Of a DNA stretch of 64,000 nt, positions 1 to 7,716 are shown piece after piece. The position numbers were made by a program, and so were the translations under genes. Below the pieces are notes generated by a model that worked only from the letters and a program-made list of their open reading frames with translations, searched no databases and was not told the origin of the DNA. The DNA is from an uncultured Spirochaetaceae bacterium (GTDB lineage: Bacteria > Spirochaetota > Spirochaetia > Treponematales > Treponemataceae), in assembly GCA_902802305.1 (NCBI GenBank), contig CADCLG010000010.1:1-64000 (forward strand). Reading direction: 5' to 3'. Each line of letters opens with the position of its first letter. The first letter of the stretch is position 1.

Positions 1-108
1 TCATCAGTTCCAGCACACGTAGAAATGATGGGCTTTATGGGAATGGGTAACAACCCTATGGTAGGCTGCACCGTAGCGTGCGCTGTAGCTGTAGCTGGAA
101 GTTTCTAG
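1..108 (+). CDS. 3' end of an unrecognised gene with a hydrophobic C-terminus (partial)
   Basis: Frame 1 is open from the window edge to a TAG at 106-108 and encodes the last 35 residues of a protein. The tail is rich in Gly, Met, Val, Ala and Cys and ends CTVACAVAVAGSF, like a transmembrane or re-entrant segment of a secondary transporter, but I do not recognise the family. The frame is supported by the second copy of this tail at 240-290, which keeps the same residues with different codons. A terminator at 200-228 closes the transcript. Confidence 0.6.
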   Translation, partial: SSVPAHVEMMGFMGMGNNPMVGCTVACAVAVAGSF

Positions 109-155
109 TTATCGTATTCCTTACGAAGTGGGTTGCACGCTACAGTGCAGCCTAC
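61..155. repeat. Inverted repeat spanning the gene end
   Basis: Bases 61-81 inside the partial CDS are repeated in inverted orientation at 135-155 with one mismatch in 21, separated by 53 bases. A transcript could fold into a 21-bp stem. A separate perfect 8-bp hairpin (CGACCGAT/ATCGGTCG) follows at 158-175. The inverted copy lies outside any gene, so it is either a dispersed repeat that overlaps the gene end or a rearranged piece of it. Confidence 0.6.
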
Positions 156-199
156 GGCGACCGATAAATCGGTCGAACGAAAAGTAGGTAAATGCTAAA

Positions 200-228
200 A
201 AACAGTCCTGTGGGACTGTTTTTTTTAA
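200..228 (+). terminator. Intrinsic terminator
   Basis: A 9-bp stem (AAACAGTCC with GGACTGTTT), a 4-base loop (TGTG) and a run of eight T. It ends the transcript of the partial gene at 1-108. Confidence 0.85.
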
Positions 229-239
229 CGCATTTGCTA

Positions 240-290
240 TTCAGCGTATGTACCGTAGCCTGCGCAGTTGCCGTAGCAGGTTCATTCTAA
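240..290 (+). pseudogene. 3' tail of a lost paralogue of the gene at 1-108
   Basis: Bases 249-290 read CTVACAVAVAGSF followed by TAA. These are the same 13 residues that end the CDS at 1-108, yet about half of the codons differ, all synonymously, and the stop codon differs too. That pattern implies two paralogous genes that evolved under selection. The upstream part of this one is missing: the frame runs back into the terminator at 200-228. The rest of 109-430 holds only the hairpins, the terminator and the promoter of the next gene. Confidence 0.65.
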
Positions 291-329
291 TTCTAATTCC
301 AATTTTATCATAAAAATCCAAAAATAAAT

Positions 330-364
330 TTGACAGATAGATATTTCGGGTTTATCCTTATAAT
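330..364 (+). promoter_or_regulatory. Promoter of the galactanase operon
   Basis: TTGACA at 330-335 is followed by the AT-rich stretch TTTATCCTTATAATAT. The exact TATAAT at 359-364 is 23 bp away, so TATCCT at 353-358 (17 bp) may be the real -10. The segment resembles the promoter at 7545-7571: both have TTGACAG, then an AT-rich spacer, then TTTCGGGT. Confidence 0.6.
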
Positions 365-372
365 ATATAAAG

Positions 373-388
373 TGACACGTGTTGATTA
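373..388 (-). promoter_or_regulatory. LacI-type operator 1 (galactan regulon)
   Basis: Read on the minus strand this is TAATCAACACGTGTCA, centred on CACGTG. It lies just downstream of the -10 region, where a bound repressor would block the GH53 operon. It matches the sites at 7581, 7631 and 9098. Confidence 0.7.
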
Positions 389-430
389 CACGATACCAAG
401 ATTTTTTTAATAATCATTAAGGGGAATCCG

Positions 431-3400
431 ATGAAAAGAAAAAGTTTATTATTTTTGGGAGTTTGTATTTTCTGCTTCATTATGACGAATGCTTCTTTAT
501 TTGCAAGTGCTCACTCGGCGGCAGAAGGTGTCAGCCAGAATATTCTGGTTGAAGCAGTCGAAGGGCTTTCTGAAGATTTTATGCGGGGTGTAGACATAAG
601 TTCTCTGTATGAAATTGAAGCAAACGGCGGAAAGTATTATAACGCACAGGGGCAGGAAGAAGATTTATTTAAAATTCTTGCTGATAATGGCGTCAACTGG
701 GTTAGGCTTCGTGTGTGGAATAATCCGAAAGATGGTGGTGGAAGCAATAACATTGATGTAGATACAAAACTTGCGCTTCGTGCAAAGAATGCAGGTCTCA
801 AGCTTCTTGTGGACTTTCATTATTCAGATACCTGGGCAGATCCGGGAAAACAGCCAATGCCGGGAGAATGGAAGAATCTTAATGAAAAACAACTTAATGC
901 GGCGGTAGAAAAGTTTACTCAGGAATCACTTGAAGCTTTTATAAAAGCTGGAGCCCGTCCAGATGCTGTTCAAATTGGTAATGAATTGAACAATGGTTTT
1001 ATGTGGCCTCTTGGAAAAATCTGGGGAAATCCAGGAGAAAAGGTTGGCGGTTTTAAAGGTTTTACAACTTTATTAAAATCTGCTTCGGCTGGTGTAAGAG
1101 CTGCTCAGGGAAGTGGTGAAAAGATTAAAATAATTGTTCATCTGGCTGATGGCGGAAATAATGATTTGTATCGTGCGGTTTTTGATCCAGTTACTCAGGC
1201 AAAAGTTGATTTTGATATAATCGGCTTGTCTTTTTATACCTACTGGCATGGTTCTTGTACAGATTTAAAGCGAAATATGTCAGATCTTGCAAAACGCTAT
1301 GGCAAAGAAATGGCGGTTATGGAAACAGCTTATGCTTTTACAAAAGAAGATGGCGATGAGCAGGGCAATGTATTTATGGTTTATTCAGGTGATAATGATG
1401 GTTACATTCCTTCTGTTCAGGGGCAGGCAACTGCTGTTCGTGATGTAATTGCAACTGTAGCGGCAGTGAAGGGTGGAATCGGTGTTTTTTACTGGGAACC
1501 TGCCTGGATTCCTGTAGAAGGAGCTGGGCTTTCTAAGACAGAAGGCGATACCTGGGAAAATCAATGTATGTTTGATTTTGATGGCAAGGCTCTTCCTTCG
1601 CTGGCCGTTTGGAATCTTGTTTATGGAAATAACCGTGGGGCTGTTACAAATAAATGGGGCGGTTCAGCCAAAAATGGCAACGGTTTTATTCCTTATGATA
1701 TGGCAGATCCTTTAAAAATCACAACTATGCCAGGAGTGGATCCAATTCTTCCTAAAATGGTTAAAGTTGTTTATACAAATGATAAGGAAAATAATGTAAT
1801 TGTTTCCTGGGAAAAACACGATTGGGCTTCTGAAAAAACACCTCGATTTATGAATCTGATTGGTTCCCTTTCTGGTTCAGATTATAAGGTAAATGCTGAG
1901 GTTGAAATCAGTTCGCGGGTAAATCTTGTGGAAGACAATTCCTGGGAAAGCGGTAAGCTTGGAAAATGGAAACTCAACGGTTCAGATACAGCCTGTTTTG
2001 TAGAAAATAACAAGAGCAATTCCCATACAGGAAAATGGACTTATAAATACTGGCTTGGTCAGGGTTTTAAGTCTGCTCTTACACAGGATTTTAAAGGAAT
2101 TGATAACGGAACTTACGTGCTTACTCTTTGGGCCATGGGTGGTGGAGGAGAAAATGATATCCGCCTTTTTGCTGCAAACTTTGATGGAAGTAAAAAACAG
2201 CTTTCGGCAAAAATTGAAAATACCGGCTGGCTCAATTGGAAGCAGTATAAGGTCGAAGTTCCTGTTTCTAAAAATCAGGTTACTTTAGGTATTTATCTTG
2301 ATACAAATGCAGGAAACTGGGGTAATTTTGATGATGTAGAGTTTTACCTGAAAGAGGATAAAGATGGGGCTGATCAAGATGGAAATGCGGCTTCTGGTGC
2401 AGGGGACGACGATACTTTTTATGTTGATTTATCTTCTGATTTGACAGAGGCAATTTCTGAACAAGCTCCTGCAGAAGGCGGCGGAAGCGGAAAAATGGCA
2501 AATGTTTTGCAAGGCTTGTGGGTAGAAGTAACCAGTAAAACAAATGCAATAATCCGCGATGTTGCGACAGGAGAAAAATCTGGTTATGAAATAGATAATC
2601 AGCATTTGCTGTCCAATGCAAACTGGTGGTTCTGGGGTGATATTTCAAAGACCTTCCATCTGGATGCAGAAATTGGTCTTTGGAAGTTTGATAAAATCCT
2701 TTATCAGGCAGACAGCTTTGGGGCAAATGTTCCTTTAATTACCTGGGGAGATGGATTCCAGGGGCTGGCTTCTATGATATTCAGTCCAATTTATAACTGG
2801 AATGATAATGGGGTAGGTGCTTTGAATAAACTTGGATTTGGTATTAATACACCATATTTAAATGTTAAATTTGGATATGGAAACTTGCAGGCTAACGGAA
2901 TGAGCGAGTTCACTGGAATTTACAATGTTCTTGACCGCTGGCTTGATGTAGGAAAAGGCTTTACTGAAATTTCAAACGGTAAAAAGCTGCAAAGATTTGG
3001 AGATGTAAAAATCAATGCTCTTGCTGCTTTTTCTATGATGCGCGGAACTTATGGTATGTATGATTTGCTTGATTTTAGATTTGGTGAAGATTACCGTGCA
3101 GTTGCTTCGTTTGGAAGTAAAACTACAGCGGAAGAACTTTTCTACTATAATACAGACAATATAAATGCAGCTTCACTTTATTTTATTGCAAATCCTTTAA
3201 CTGCCTTTAAGTTTGAAGTTCATGGACTTTCAACTTTTGGGACAGGCCTTGATTTTGATTCATCGGTTCTTGCTGGTGCTCTTCGTCTGACTTATCAGAA
3301 TGATGTGATGGAGCTTGCTGTAAAAGGCAGCTGGGCAGGTAAAAATGTCAATTCAGTTTGGGGGTCTGACGGTCAGATTTACGATGATATTAATGCAGAT

Positions 3401-4114
3401 ACTCTTACCTCAAAAATTGACTTTATCTGCGAACCTAAGGATTTTATTTCCTTTGGTCTTGATGAAACGCTCACTTTCAATGAGGTTGAAAACCTTGCAG
3501 AGGGGTTGATGAATATCCGTACTCAACCGCTTTTAGATTTTATGCTTGAACCTCTTTGTGGTATAGATTTATCTGCTTCAACTTATGCAGTTTTGAATCT
3601 GGACAGATTGGCAAAAAGCACTTCTAGTGAGCGGGAATTGATTTTCAGCTTTAAGGAAGCTGGTTTAGAAATCACAGGAAAAGATTTGGCTCGTAACCTT
3701 AAAAAACTGACTTTTGATTATGCAATTACCTTTGATTTTGAAGATTGGAAATCTGGCAATAAATATGATCTTGCAGTTGCTTATAATTCATTTATGCTGG
3801 CGGCTGATATTACAGATAATTTTAGCTTACATGCTGGTTCAATCATAAGGTCAAAAGAAGAAAACGATGCAACTTTTGTTCCAGCGGGTTTTGCATTGGG
3901 TGTAAAATATAATACGGTTTCGCTTCCGGGAAATCCATCTTTGTGGCTGCATTTTTCTTATGGCATGAACCCGTATTCTGAAAATAATTACAGTCTTTAC
4001 AGGGCAGACAACTGGATGAATAAGGCTCCACATCGAACCTATCTTTTAAATGATTTGTACACTGATTATACAAGCAGCCAGATTGGAATAGGACTTATCT
4101 GGAATCTTCAATAG
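431..4114 (+). CDS. GH53 endo-beta-1,4-galactanase fused to a CBM-like module and an outer-membrane beta-barrel-like domain
   Basis: 1227 residues. A signal peptide occupies residues 1-27. The GH53 barrel spans about 48-420: DFMRGVD start, WVRLRVWNNP, acid/base Glu185 in QIGNE, nucleophile Glu298 in METAY. A beta-rich module at about 497-640 (Trp- and Gly-rich, SWESG...FDDVEFYL) resembles galactan-binding CBMs such as CBM61. An acidic, Gly/Ser-rich linker (640-700) leads to about 530 residues of repeated amphipathic strands (LNVKFGYGNLQ, LRLTYQNDVMELAVKG, WLHFSYGMNP) ending GIGLIWNLQ, as in spirochaetal outer-membrane barrels. GH53 enzymes are usually 350-450 residues, so the barrel is an unusual addition. 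It would anchor the enzyme at the surface and might form a pore (inference). The start follows AAGGGG at 419-424. First gene of an operon under the LacI operator at 373. Confidence 0.88.
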   Translation: MKRKSLLFLGVCIFCFIMTNASLFASAHSAAEGVSQNILVEAVEGLSEDFMRGVDISSLYEIEANGGKYYNAQGQEEDLFKILADNGVNWVRLRVWNNPKDGGGSNNIDVDTKLALRAKNAGLKLLVDFHYSDTWADPGKQPMPGEWKNLNEKQLNAAVEKFTQESLEAFIKAGARPDAVQIGNELNNGFMWPLGKIWGNPGEKVGGFKGFTTLLKSASAGVRAAQGSGEKIKIIVHLADGGNNDLYRAVFDPVTQAKVDFDIIGLSFYTYWHGSCTDLKRNMSDLAKRYGKEMAVMETAYAFTKEDGDEQGNVFMVYSGDNDGYIPSVQGQATAVRDVIATVAAVKGGIGVFYWEPAWIPVEGAGLSKTEGDTWENQCMFDFDGKALPSLAVWNLVYGNNRGAVTNKWGGSAKNGNGFIPYDMADPLKITTMPGVDPILPKMVKVVYTNDKENNVIVSWEKHDWASEKTPRFMNLIGSLSGSDYKVNAEVEISSRVNLVEDNSWESGKLGKWKLNGSDTACFVENNKSNSHTGKWTYKYWLGQGFKSALTQDFKGIDNGTYVLTLWAMGGGGENDIRLFAANFDGSKKQLSAKIENTGWLNWKQYKVEVPVSKNQVTLGIYLDTNAGNWGNFDDVEFYLKEDKDGADQDGNAASGAGDDDTFYVDLSSDLTEAISEQAPAEGGGSGKMANVLQGLWVEVTSKTNAIIRDVATGEKSGYEIDNQHLLSNANWWFWGDISKTFHLDAEIGLWKFDKILYQADSFGANVPLITWGDGFQGLASMIFSPIYNWNDNGVGALNKLGFGINTPYLNVKFGYGNLQANGMSEFTGIYNVLDRWLDVGKGFTEISNGKKLQRFGDVKINALAAFSMMRGTYGMYDLLDFRFGEDYRAVASFGSKTTAEELFYYNTDNINAASLYFIANPLTAFKFEVHGLSTFGTGLDFDSSVLAGALRLTYQNDVMELAVKGSWAGKNVNSVWGSDGQIYDDINADTLTSKIDFICEPKDFISFGLDETLTFNEVENLAEGLMNIRTQPLLDFMLEPLCGIDLSASTYAVLNLDRLAKSTSSERELIFSFKEAGLEITGKDLARNLKKLTFDYAITFDFEDWKSGNKYDLAVAYNSFMLAADITDNFSLHAGSIIRSKEENDATFVPAGFALGVKYNTVSLPGNPSLWLHFSYGMNPYSENNYSLYRADNWMNKAPHRTYLLNDLYTDYTSSQIGIGLIWNLQ

Positions 4115-4134
4115 GATTAAAAAAGAGGATGAAT

Positions 4135-4638
4135 ATGGAAAATATAAAAAAGAATAACAGAATCAGAAAAAACATTTTACCTGTTTGGGGGACAAGTCTT
4201 CTTCTTGCACTTGCACTGATCTTTGCCGTAGTTTTTACAGCCTGTGCAGATGCAAATGGCCTGCATAATCAGACAGCAGCGGATGTAACTTTTGTTTTTA
4301 AAAATTTTGGAAGTATAAGTGGCGACTATACAATTCCGGGAAATTTTAATAACTGGGATAACAGCAAATCTATGATTTCTATGAAGGATGGAAACGGCAG
4401 TTCGGCTCCAGTTACAATTTCTTCAGCGAATATAGAATTTACTCTGATTCAAACTGGCGATTCCGGCTGGCTCAGACCATGGTTTTCTGCAGGTGTTTTA
4501 GAAGGAAATGGTGTGGACCGTGGAACAGCGGGTAATCCTTATCAGAATTTTTATATCGACGGATTGGATTTAAATTCCGGAGAAATTACCCTTGTAATTG
4601 ACGGTTCGGATGTTACGGCAACGCCTTTTGTTCAGTAA
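4135..4638 (+). CDS. Small surface lipoprotein, possible carbohydrate-binding beta-sandwich
   Basis: 167 residues from the ATG at 4135. The upstream ATG at 4129 directly abuts the AGAGG motif at 4124-4128, so the second ATG has the better spacing. A basic N-terminus and hydrophobic segment end in VVFTAC, a relaxed spirochaetal lipobox. The mature part is short and beta-rich and contains IPGNFNNWDN, similar to the motif of starch-binding CBM20/48 folds. I do not recognise a family. It sits 20 bp after the GH53-barrel gene and before another lipoprotein, so a role in binding galactan or presenting oligosaccharides is a guess from context. Confidence 0.7.
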   Translation: MENIKKNNRIRKNILPVWGTSLLLALALIFAVVFTACADANGLHNQTAADVTFVFKNFGSISGDYTIPGNFNNWDNSKSMISMKDGNGSSAPVTISSANIEFTLIQTGDSGWLRPWFSAGVLEGNGVDRGTAGNPYQNFYIDGLDLNSGEITLVIDGSDVTATPFVQ

Positions 4639-4658
4639 TTTTATGGGAGTTATGGAAT

Positions 4659-6182
4659 ATGAAAGAAAGAGCAATCAAAAAAATATTTAAGATGATAAAA
4701 TTGAGTTTATTCGCTTTGAGTATATTTTTACTTTCCGGCTGTGAGTTTTTGCAGGGAACCTTGAGTTCAGCTCAGCAGGAAAAACTGAAAAAGGCCACAG
4801 GTTCTCCTGTTTATGATTACAAGGTCTGGTATTACAATGGAATGAGCGGTGAAGATATGAGCCAGATTTCTTCGGGTGCCAGCGAGAATTATAGTGAGCA
4901 GACACTTTGTATTAATTTTGGTCAAAAGGTCGCCTTGAGTGCAGTTGCTCCAAGTGGAAAAATGATTGTAAATTATACAGATTCTGACGGAATTGCATCT
5001 TCAAAAACAATCACTTCTTTAAAGGGCCATTTTTCTTCAGATTATACATCATTTTATCTGGACATGAGTCCTGTTACAAAATTATTGGGTGGCTCAACTT
5101 TTTCTGCTACTGTGGATATAAAAATGAGTGGTTTTGTCTGTGCAGAAGGAGAGCAGGATGGCCGACCGGTAAATGCCTTTGAATTTTCCAGCCTGCAGGT
5201 AAGGCCTTTGTATGATTCAATTTCTTATGATTATTCAACAGTTGGTTTCAGCAAAGCTTCAAAATTCAAAATTCCGCTTAAGGGAAAAATCAGCTTGAAA
5301 GACGGGAATTATAAAATTACAGGAAAAGATTCACTTTCTAATGAATACAAATTTAATGTCTCTACAGACGGAAATAATCTTTTTCTTTCACCTGATTTTA
5401 CAGAAAAACCTGCTAACCTTACAAATATAAAGCTTAAAATTTCAAATATTCTTGCAGAAGGTTCGGGAACTTCTTATTCAAAGGATTTTTCGCTTACCTT
5501 TATGGATCATCTGATTGTGATTGACGGACTTGAAGATTCCAATTGGACTTCTGATTCAGTTATTGCTGCCGAAGATAAAGAAGGCGACACAGCTGCCCTG
5601 GGTGCTGATGGCGTAATCTACAATACAGACTGCGATATAACAAAATTTGCAGTTGCAAATGATGACGATTATCTCTACCTCGCAATCTACGGTTCTTTGG
5701 CTTCTTCCTGGGGCGATGGTTTTGGCTTTATGATTTCTAAAGACCATTCATCCGATGCCGCCTATACAAGTGGAAAAGAAAAATTTGCCATTGCTGATAC
5801 TGTTGGCTATGGTCGCGAAAGTCTGGCTCATGGGAAGGCTGATTTTTATATGTATCATAAACCGCAGGATGGTTCTATTGGCGCATGGGTAGAAGCAGCG
5901 GATTCGGGTGAAAACACTGCAAGAGAAATCTCAACGTCAGTTCTGGCCGCAAAAAATTCTTCAGGAACATTTATGGAATATGCAATTCCACTTACAGAGC
6001 TTGCTTCTGCAGGAATTTCAGCTGGAGCTACCGTTTATCTTGCAGGAATTTTCTCTGCCCACTGGGATGCAGGTATTTTTGCGGCAGATATAATTCCAGA
6101 TTCAGCAGCAGCCACATTAAATGAAAGTCATAGCTCTGTAACATTTAATTTTCAGAACGCACTAAAATATACAATCAAATAG
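4659..6182 (+). CDS. Surface lipoprotein with a CBM9/DOMON-like C-terminal domain
   Basis: 507 residues, with GGGAG at 4645-4649 nine bases before ATG. The signal segment ends in the lipobox LLSGC. The N-terminal 280 residues are beta-rich and unrecognised. From about residue 285 the sequence IDGLEDSNW...ITKFAVANDDDYLYLAI resembles the CBM9-like or glucodextranase-C family of sugar-binding beta-sandwiches. By position it would be a glycan-binding lipoprotein beside the two GH53 enzymes, playing the part that SusE/F-type lipoproteins play in Bacteroidetes (analogy, not homology). Its stop codon lies 15 bp before the ATG of the second GH53 gene. Confidence 0.75.
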   Translation: MKERAIKKIFKMIKLSLFALSIFLLSGCEFLQGTLSSAQQEKLKKATGSPVYDYKVWYYNGMSGEDMSQISSGASENYSEQTLCINFGQKVALSAVAPSGKMIVNYTDSDGIASSKTITSLKGHFSSDYTSFYLDMSPVTKLLGGSTFSATVDIKMSGFVCAEGEQDGRPVNAFEFSSLQVRPLYDSISYDYSTVGFSKASKFKIPLKGKISLKDGNYKITGKDSLSNEYKFNVSTDGNNLFLSPDFTEKPANLTNIKLKISNILAEGSGTSYSKDFSLTFMDHLIVIDGLEDSNWTSDSVIAAEDKEGDTAALGADGVIYNTDCDITKFAVANDDDYLYLAIYGSLASSWGDGFGFMISKDHSSDAAYTSGKEKFAIADTVGYGRESLAHGKADFYMYHKPQDGSIGAWVEAADSGENTAREISTSVLAAKNSSGTFMEYAIPLTELASAGISAGATVYLAGIFSAHWDAGIFAADIIPDSAAATLNESHSSVTFNFQNALKYTIK

Positions 6183-6196
6183 TGGAGACCAGTAAT

Positions 6197-7504
6197 ATGA
6201 TAAAGACCAAAAATATGAATAAAATAAAAAATCGCAAAATAATAAAGCCAGCAAAAGTAATTTCAGAACTGATTATGACAGGATTGATTCTTTCCCTTTT
6301 TTCAGCCTGTTCAGATATTCCTTCTTATCCATTTAAGTCAAACTCAAAAGCAGGCGCGATAACCTGTACAATTGACGACAACACGGTTATTGTTAATCCT
6401 GTAGATACTGAACTTCCTTCTGATTTTATGAGGGGCTTTGATTCTTCCGCAGATACAGAAAGTGGCGTTTCCTATAAAAATATTGCCGGAAATGATTGTG
6501 AGCTTTATGAAACCTTAAAATCCTTTGGTATAAACTGGGTCAGACTTAGAGTTTGGAATAATCCATATTCAACAAAAAATCCATCAGTGCCGGGAAAATC
6601 CAATAAAGAAGTACTTGTCGGCCAAGCGGTGCGCGCAAAAAAAGCCGGATTAAAAGTTTTAGTGGATTTTCATTACAGCGATTATTGGGCAGATCCTGGA
6701 AAACAAGTGATTCCCGAAGACTGGCTGGATTGCTCAACTTCTGATCAGCTTGCTGCAAAACTTTCTGATTATACAAAAGAGGTTCTTAATGCATTAAAGG
6801 AAGCTGGAGTCGAACCAAATATGATTCAAATTGGGAACGAAATCAGCAGCGGAATGTTAAAGCATAAAGCTCTAGATTCCAGCGAAAATGCGACAAATGC
6901 CGATGATGCTGTTCGTGGTGATTTTTGCAGTGCAAATTATTTTAAGTATATGGTATCTGGAATTTCTGCTGCCCGCGAGACTTGTCCTTCTGCAAAAATA
7001 ATGCTCCAGTTTACAGATATCAGCAGAAATAATCCTTTAAATTATCTTTCAAATTTTAAAACTGCTTTTGACTCTGCTGGTGTTGATTATGATGTAATTG
7101 GATTGTCCTGGTATAGTGAATGGTCAAGCCATGGAACACTTGCCGAATTGGGAGAAAAGATTGCCGCCTTAAAGAGCAGGTTCGCAAAGGATGTTTGCGT
7201 AGTTGAAACAAATGTTCACTGGAAATATGAAGAAGGCAGCGGTATTCTTACAGAACAGCATAAAAAGAATCTGGTAGGGGCAGATGGAAAAGTTTATCCA
7301 GGCATTCTTACCGATGATAAAGGAAACATAATTGCAAGCGTGCAGAATCAGGCTAACATTATTCGTGCAATAATCGAAGTTACAGCACAAAATGGTGGTT
7401 GCGGCGTTTTTGAATGGGGTGGAGAATACCTTGGAGCCTGGAATTCTATGTTTGCAGGAAGCGGAAAGCCTCTTGCAAGCTTAGCTGTTTATGGAGTTCA
7501 GTAA
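6197..7504 (+). CDS. GH53 endo-beta-1,4-galactanase, lipoprotein
   Basis: 435 residues. GGAG at 6184-6187 is nine bases before the ATG at 6197; the upstream GTG at 6182 overlaps the previous stop and lacks a ribosome site. The signal peptide ends in the lipobox LFSAC. The catalytic domain begins SDFMRGFD and has WVRLRVWNNP, DFHYSDYWADPGKQ, the acid/base Glu215 in QIGNE and the nucleophile Glu337 in VVETN. It has no extra module, so it is the conventional partner of the barrel-fused galactanase. Both would make galacto-oligosaccharides for the importer encoded downstream. Last gene of the first galactan operon; I see no strong terminator after it. Confidence 0.93.
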   Translation: MIKTKNMNKIKNRKIIKPAKVISELIMTGLILSLFSACSDIPSYPFKSNSKAGAITCTIDDNTVIVNPVDTELPSDFMRGFDSSADTESGVSYKNIAGNDCELYETLKSFGINWVRLRVWNNPYSTKNPSVPGKSNKEVLVGQAVRAKKAGLKVLVDFHYSDYWADPGKQVIPEDWLDCSTSDQLAAKLSDYTKEVLNALKEAGVEPNMIQIGNEISSGMLKHKALDSSENATNADDAVRGDFCSANYFKYMVSGISAARETCPSAKIMLQFTDISRNNPLNYLSNFKTAFDSAGVDYDVIGLSWYSEWSSHGTLAELGEKIAALKSRFAKDVCVVETNVHWKYEEGSGILTEQHKKNLVGADGKVYPGILTDDKGNIIASVQNQANIIRAIIEVTAQNGGCGVFEWGGEYLGAWNSMFAGSGKPLASLAVYGVQ

Positions 7505-7544
7505 ATAAAATCAATAAAAATAACCCGAAATTTAGAAAATTTGT

Positions 7545-7571
7545 TTGACAGCTATAAATTTCGGGTATAAT
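7545..7571 (+). promoter_or_regulatory. Promoter of the lipoprotein gene at 7717
   Basis: TTGACA at 7545-7550 and TATAAT at 7566-7571, spacer 15 bp. It shares the TTGACAG...TTTCGGGT context with the promoter at 330-364. Two LacI-type operators follow within 75 bases. Confidence 0.75.
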
Positions 7572-7580
7572 ATTAAAATG

Positions 7581-7597
7581 TAATCAACACGTGTAAA
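7581..7597 (+). promoter_or_regulatory. LacI-type operator 2
   Basis: TAATCAACACGTGTAAA lies about 10 bases after the -10 hexamer, over or just after the expected transcription start. A half-site (GTTGATTACA) follows at 7606-7615 in inverted orientation. Confidence 0.75.
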
Positions 7598-7630
7598 TTA
7601 CAAAAGTTGATTACATTTATTTTAGGAGTG

Positions 7631-7646
7631 AATCAACACGTGTAAA
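7631..7646 (+). promoter_or_regulatory. LacI-type operator 3
   Basis: AATCAACACGTGTAAA is identical to the core of operator 2. The two are 50 bp apart start to start, roughly five helical turns, which would suit cooperative binding or a small loop. Confidence 0.75.
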
Positions 7647-7716
7647 CTGCACTTAAAATGGAAATCCTACGTTGTTGGTTGAAAATTAAAAACGTTGTTT
7701 CTAAGAGGAGGAAAAA

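Noticed and set aside
2280..2726. Open frame of 148 codons on the minus strand inside the GH53-barrel gene
   Set aside because: It lies fully within a well-supported gene, has low-complexity composition and no ribosome site; it is a shadow of the other strand.
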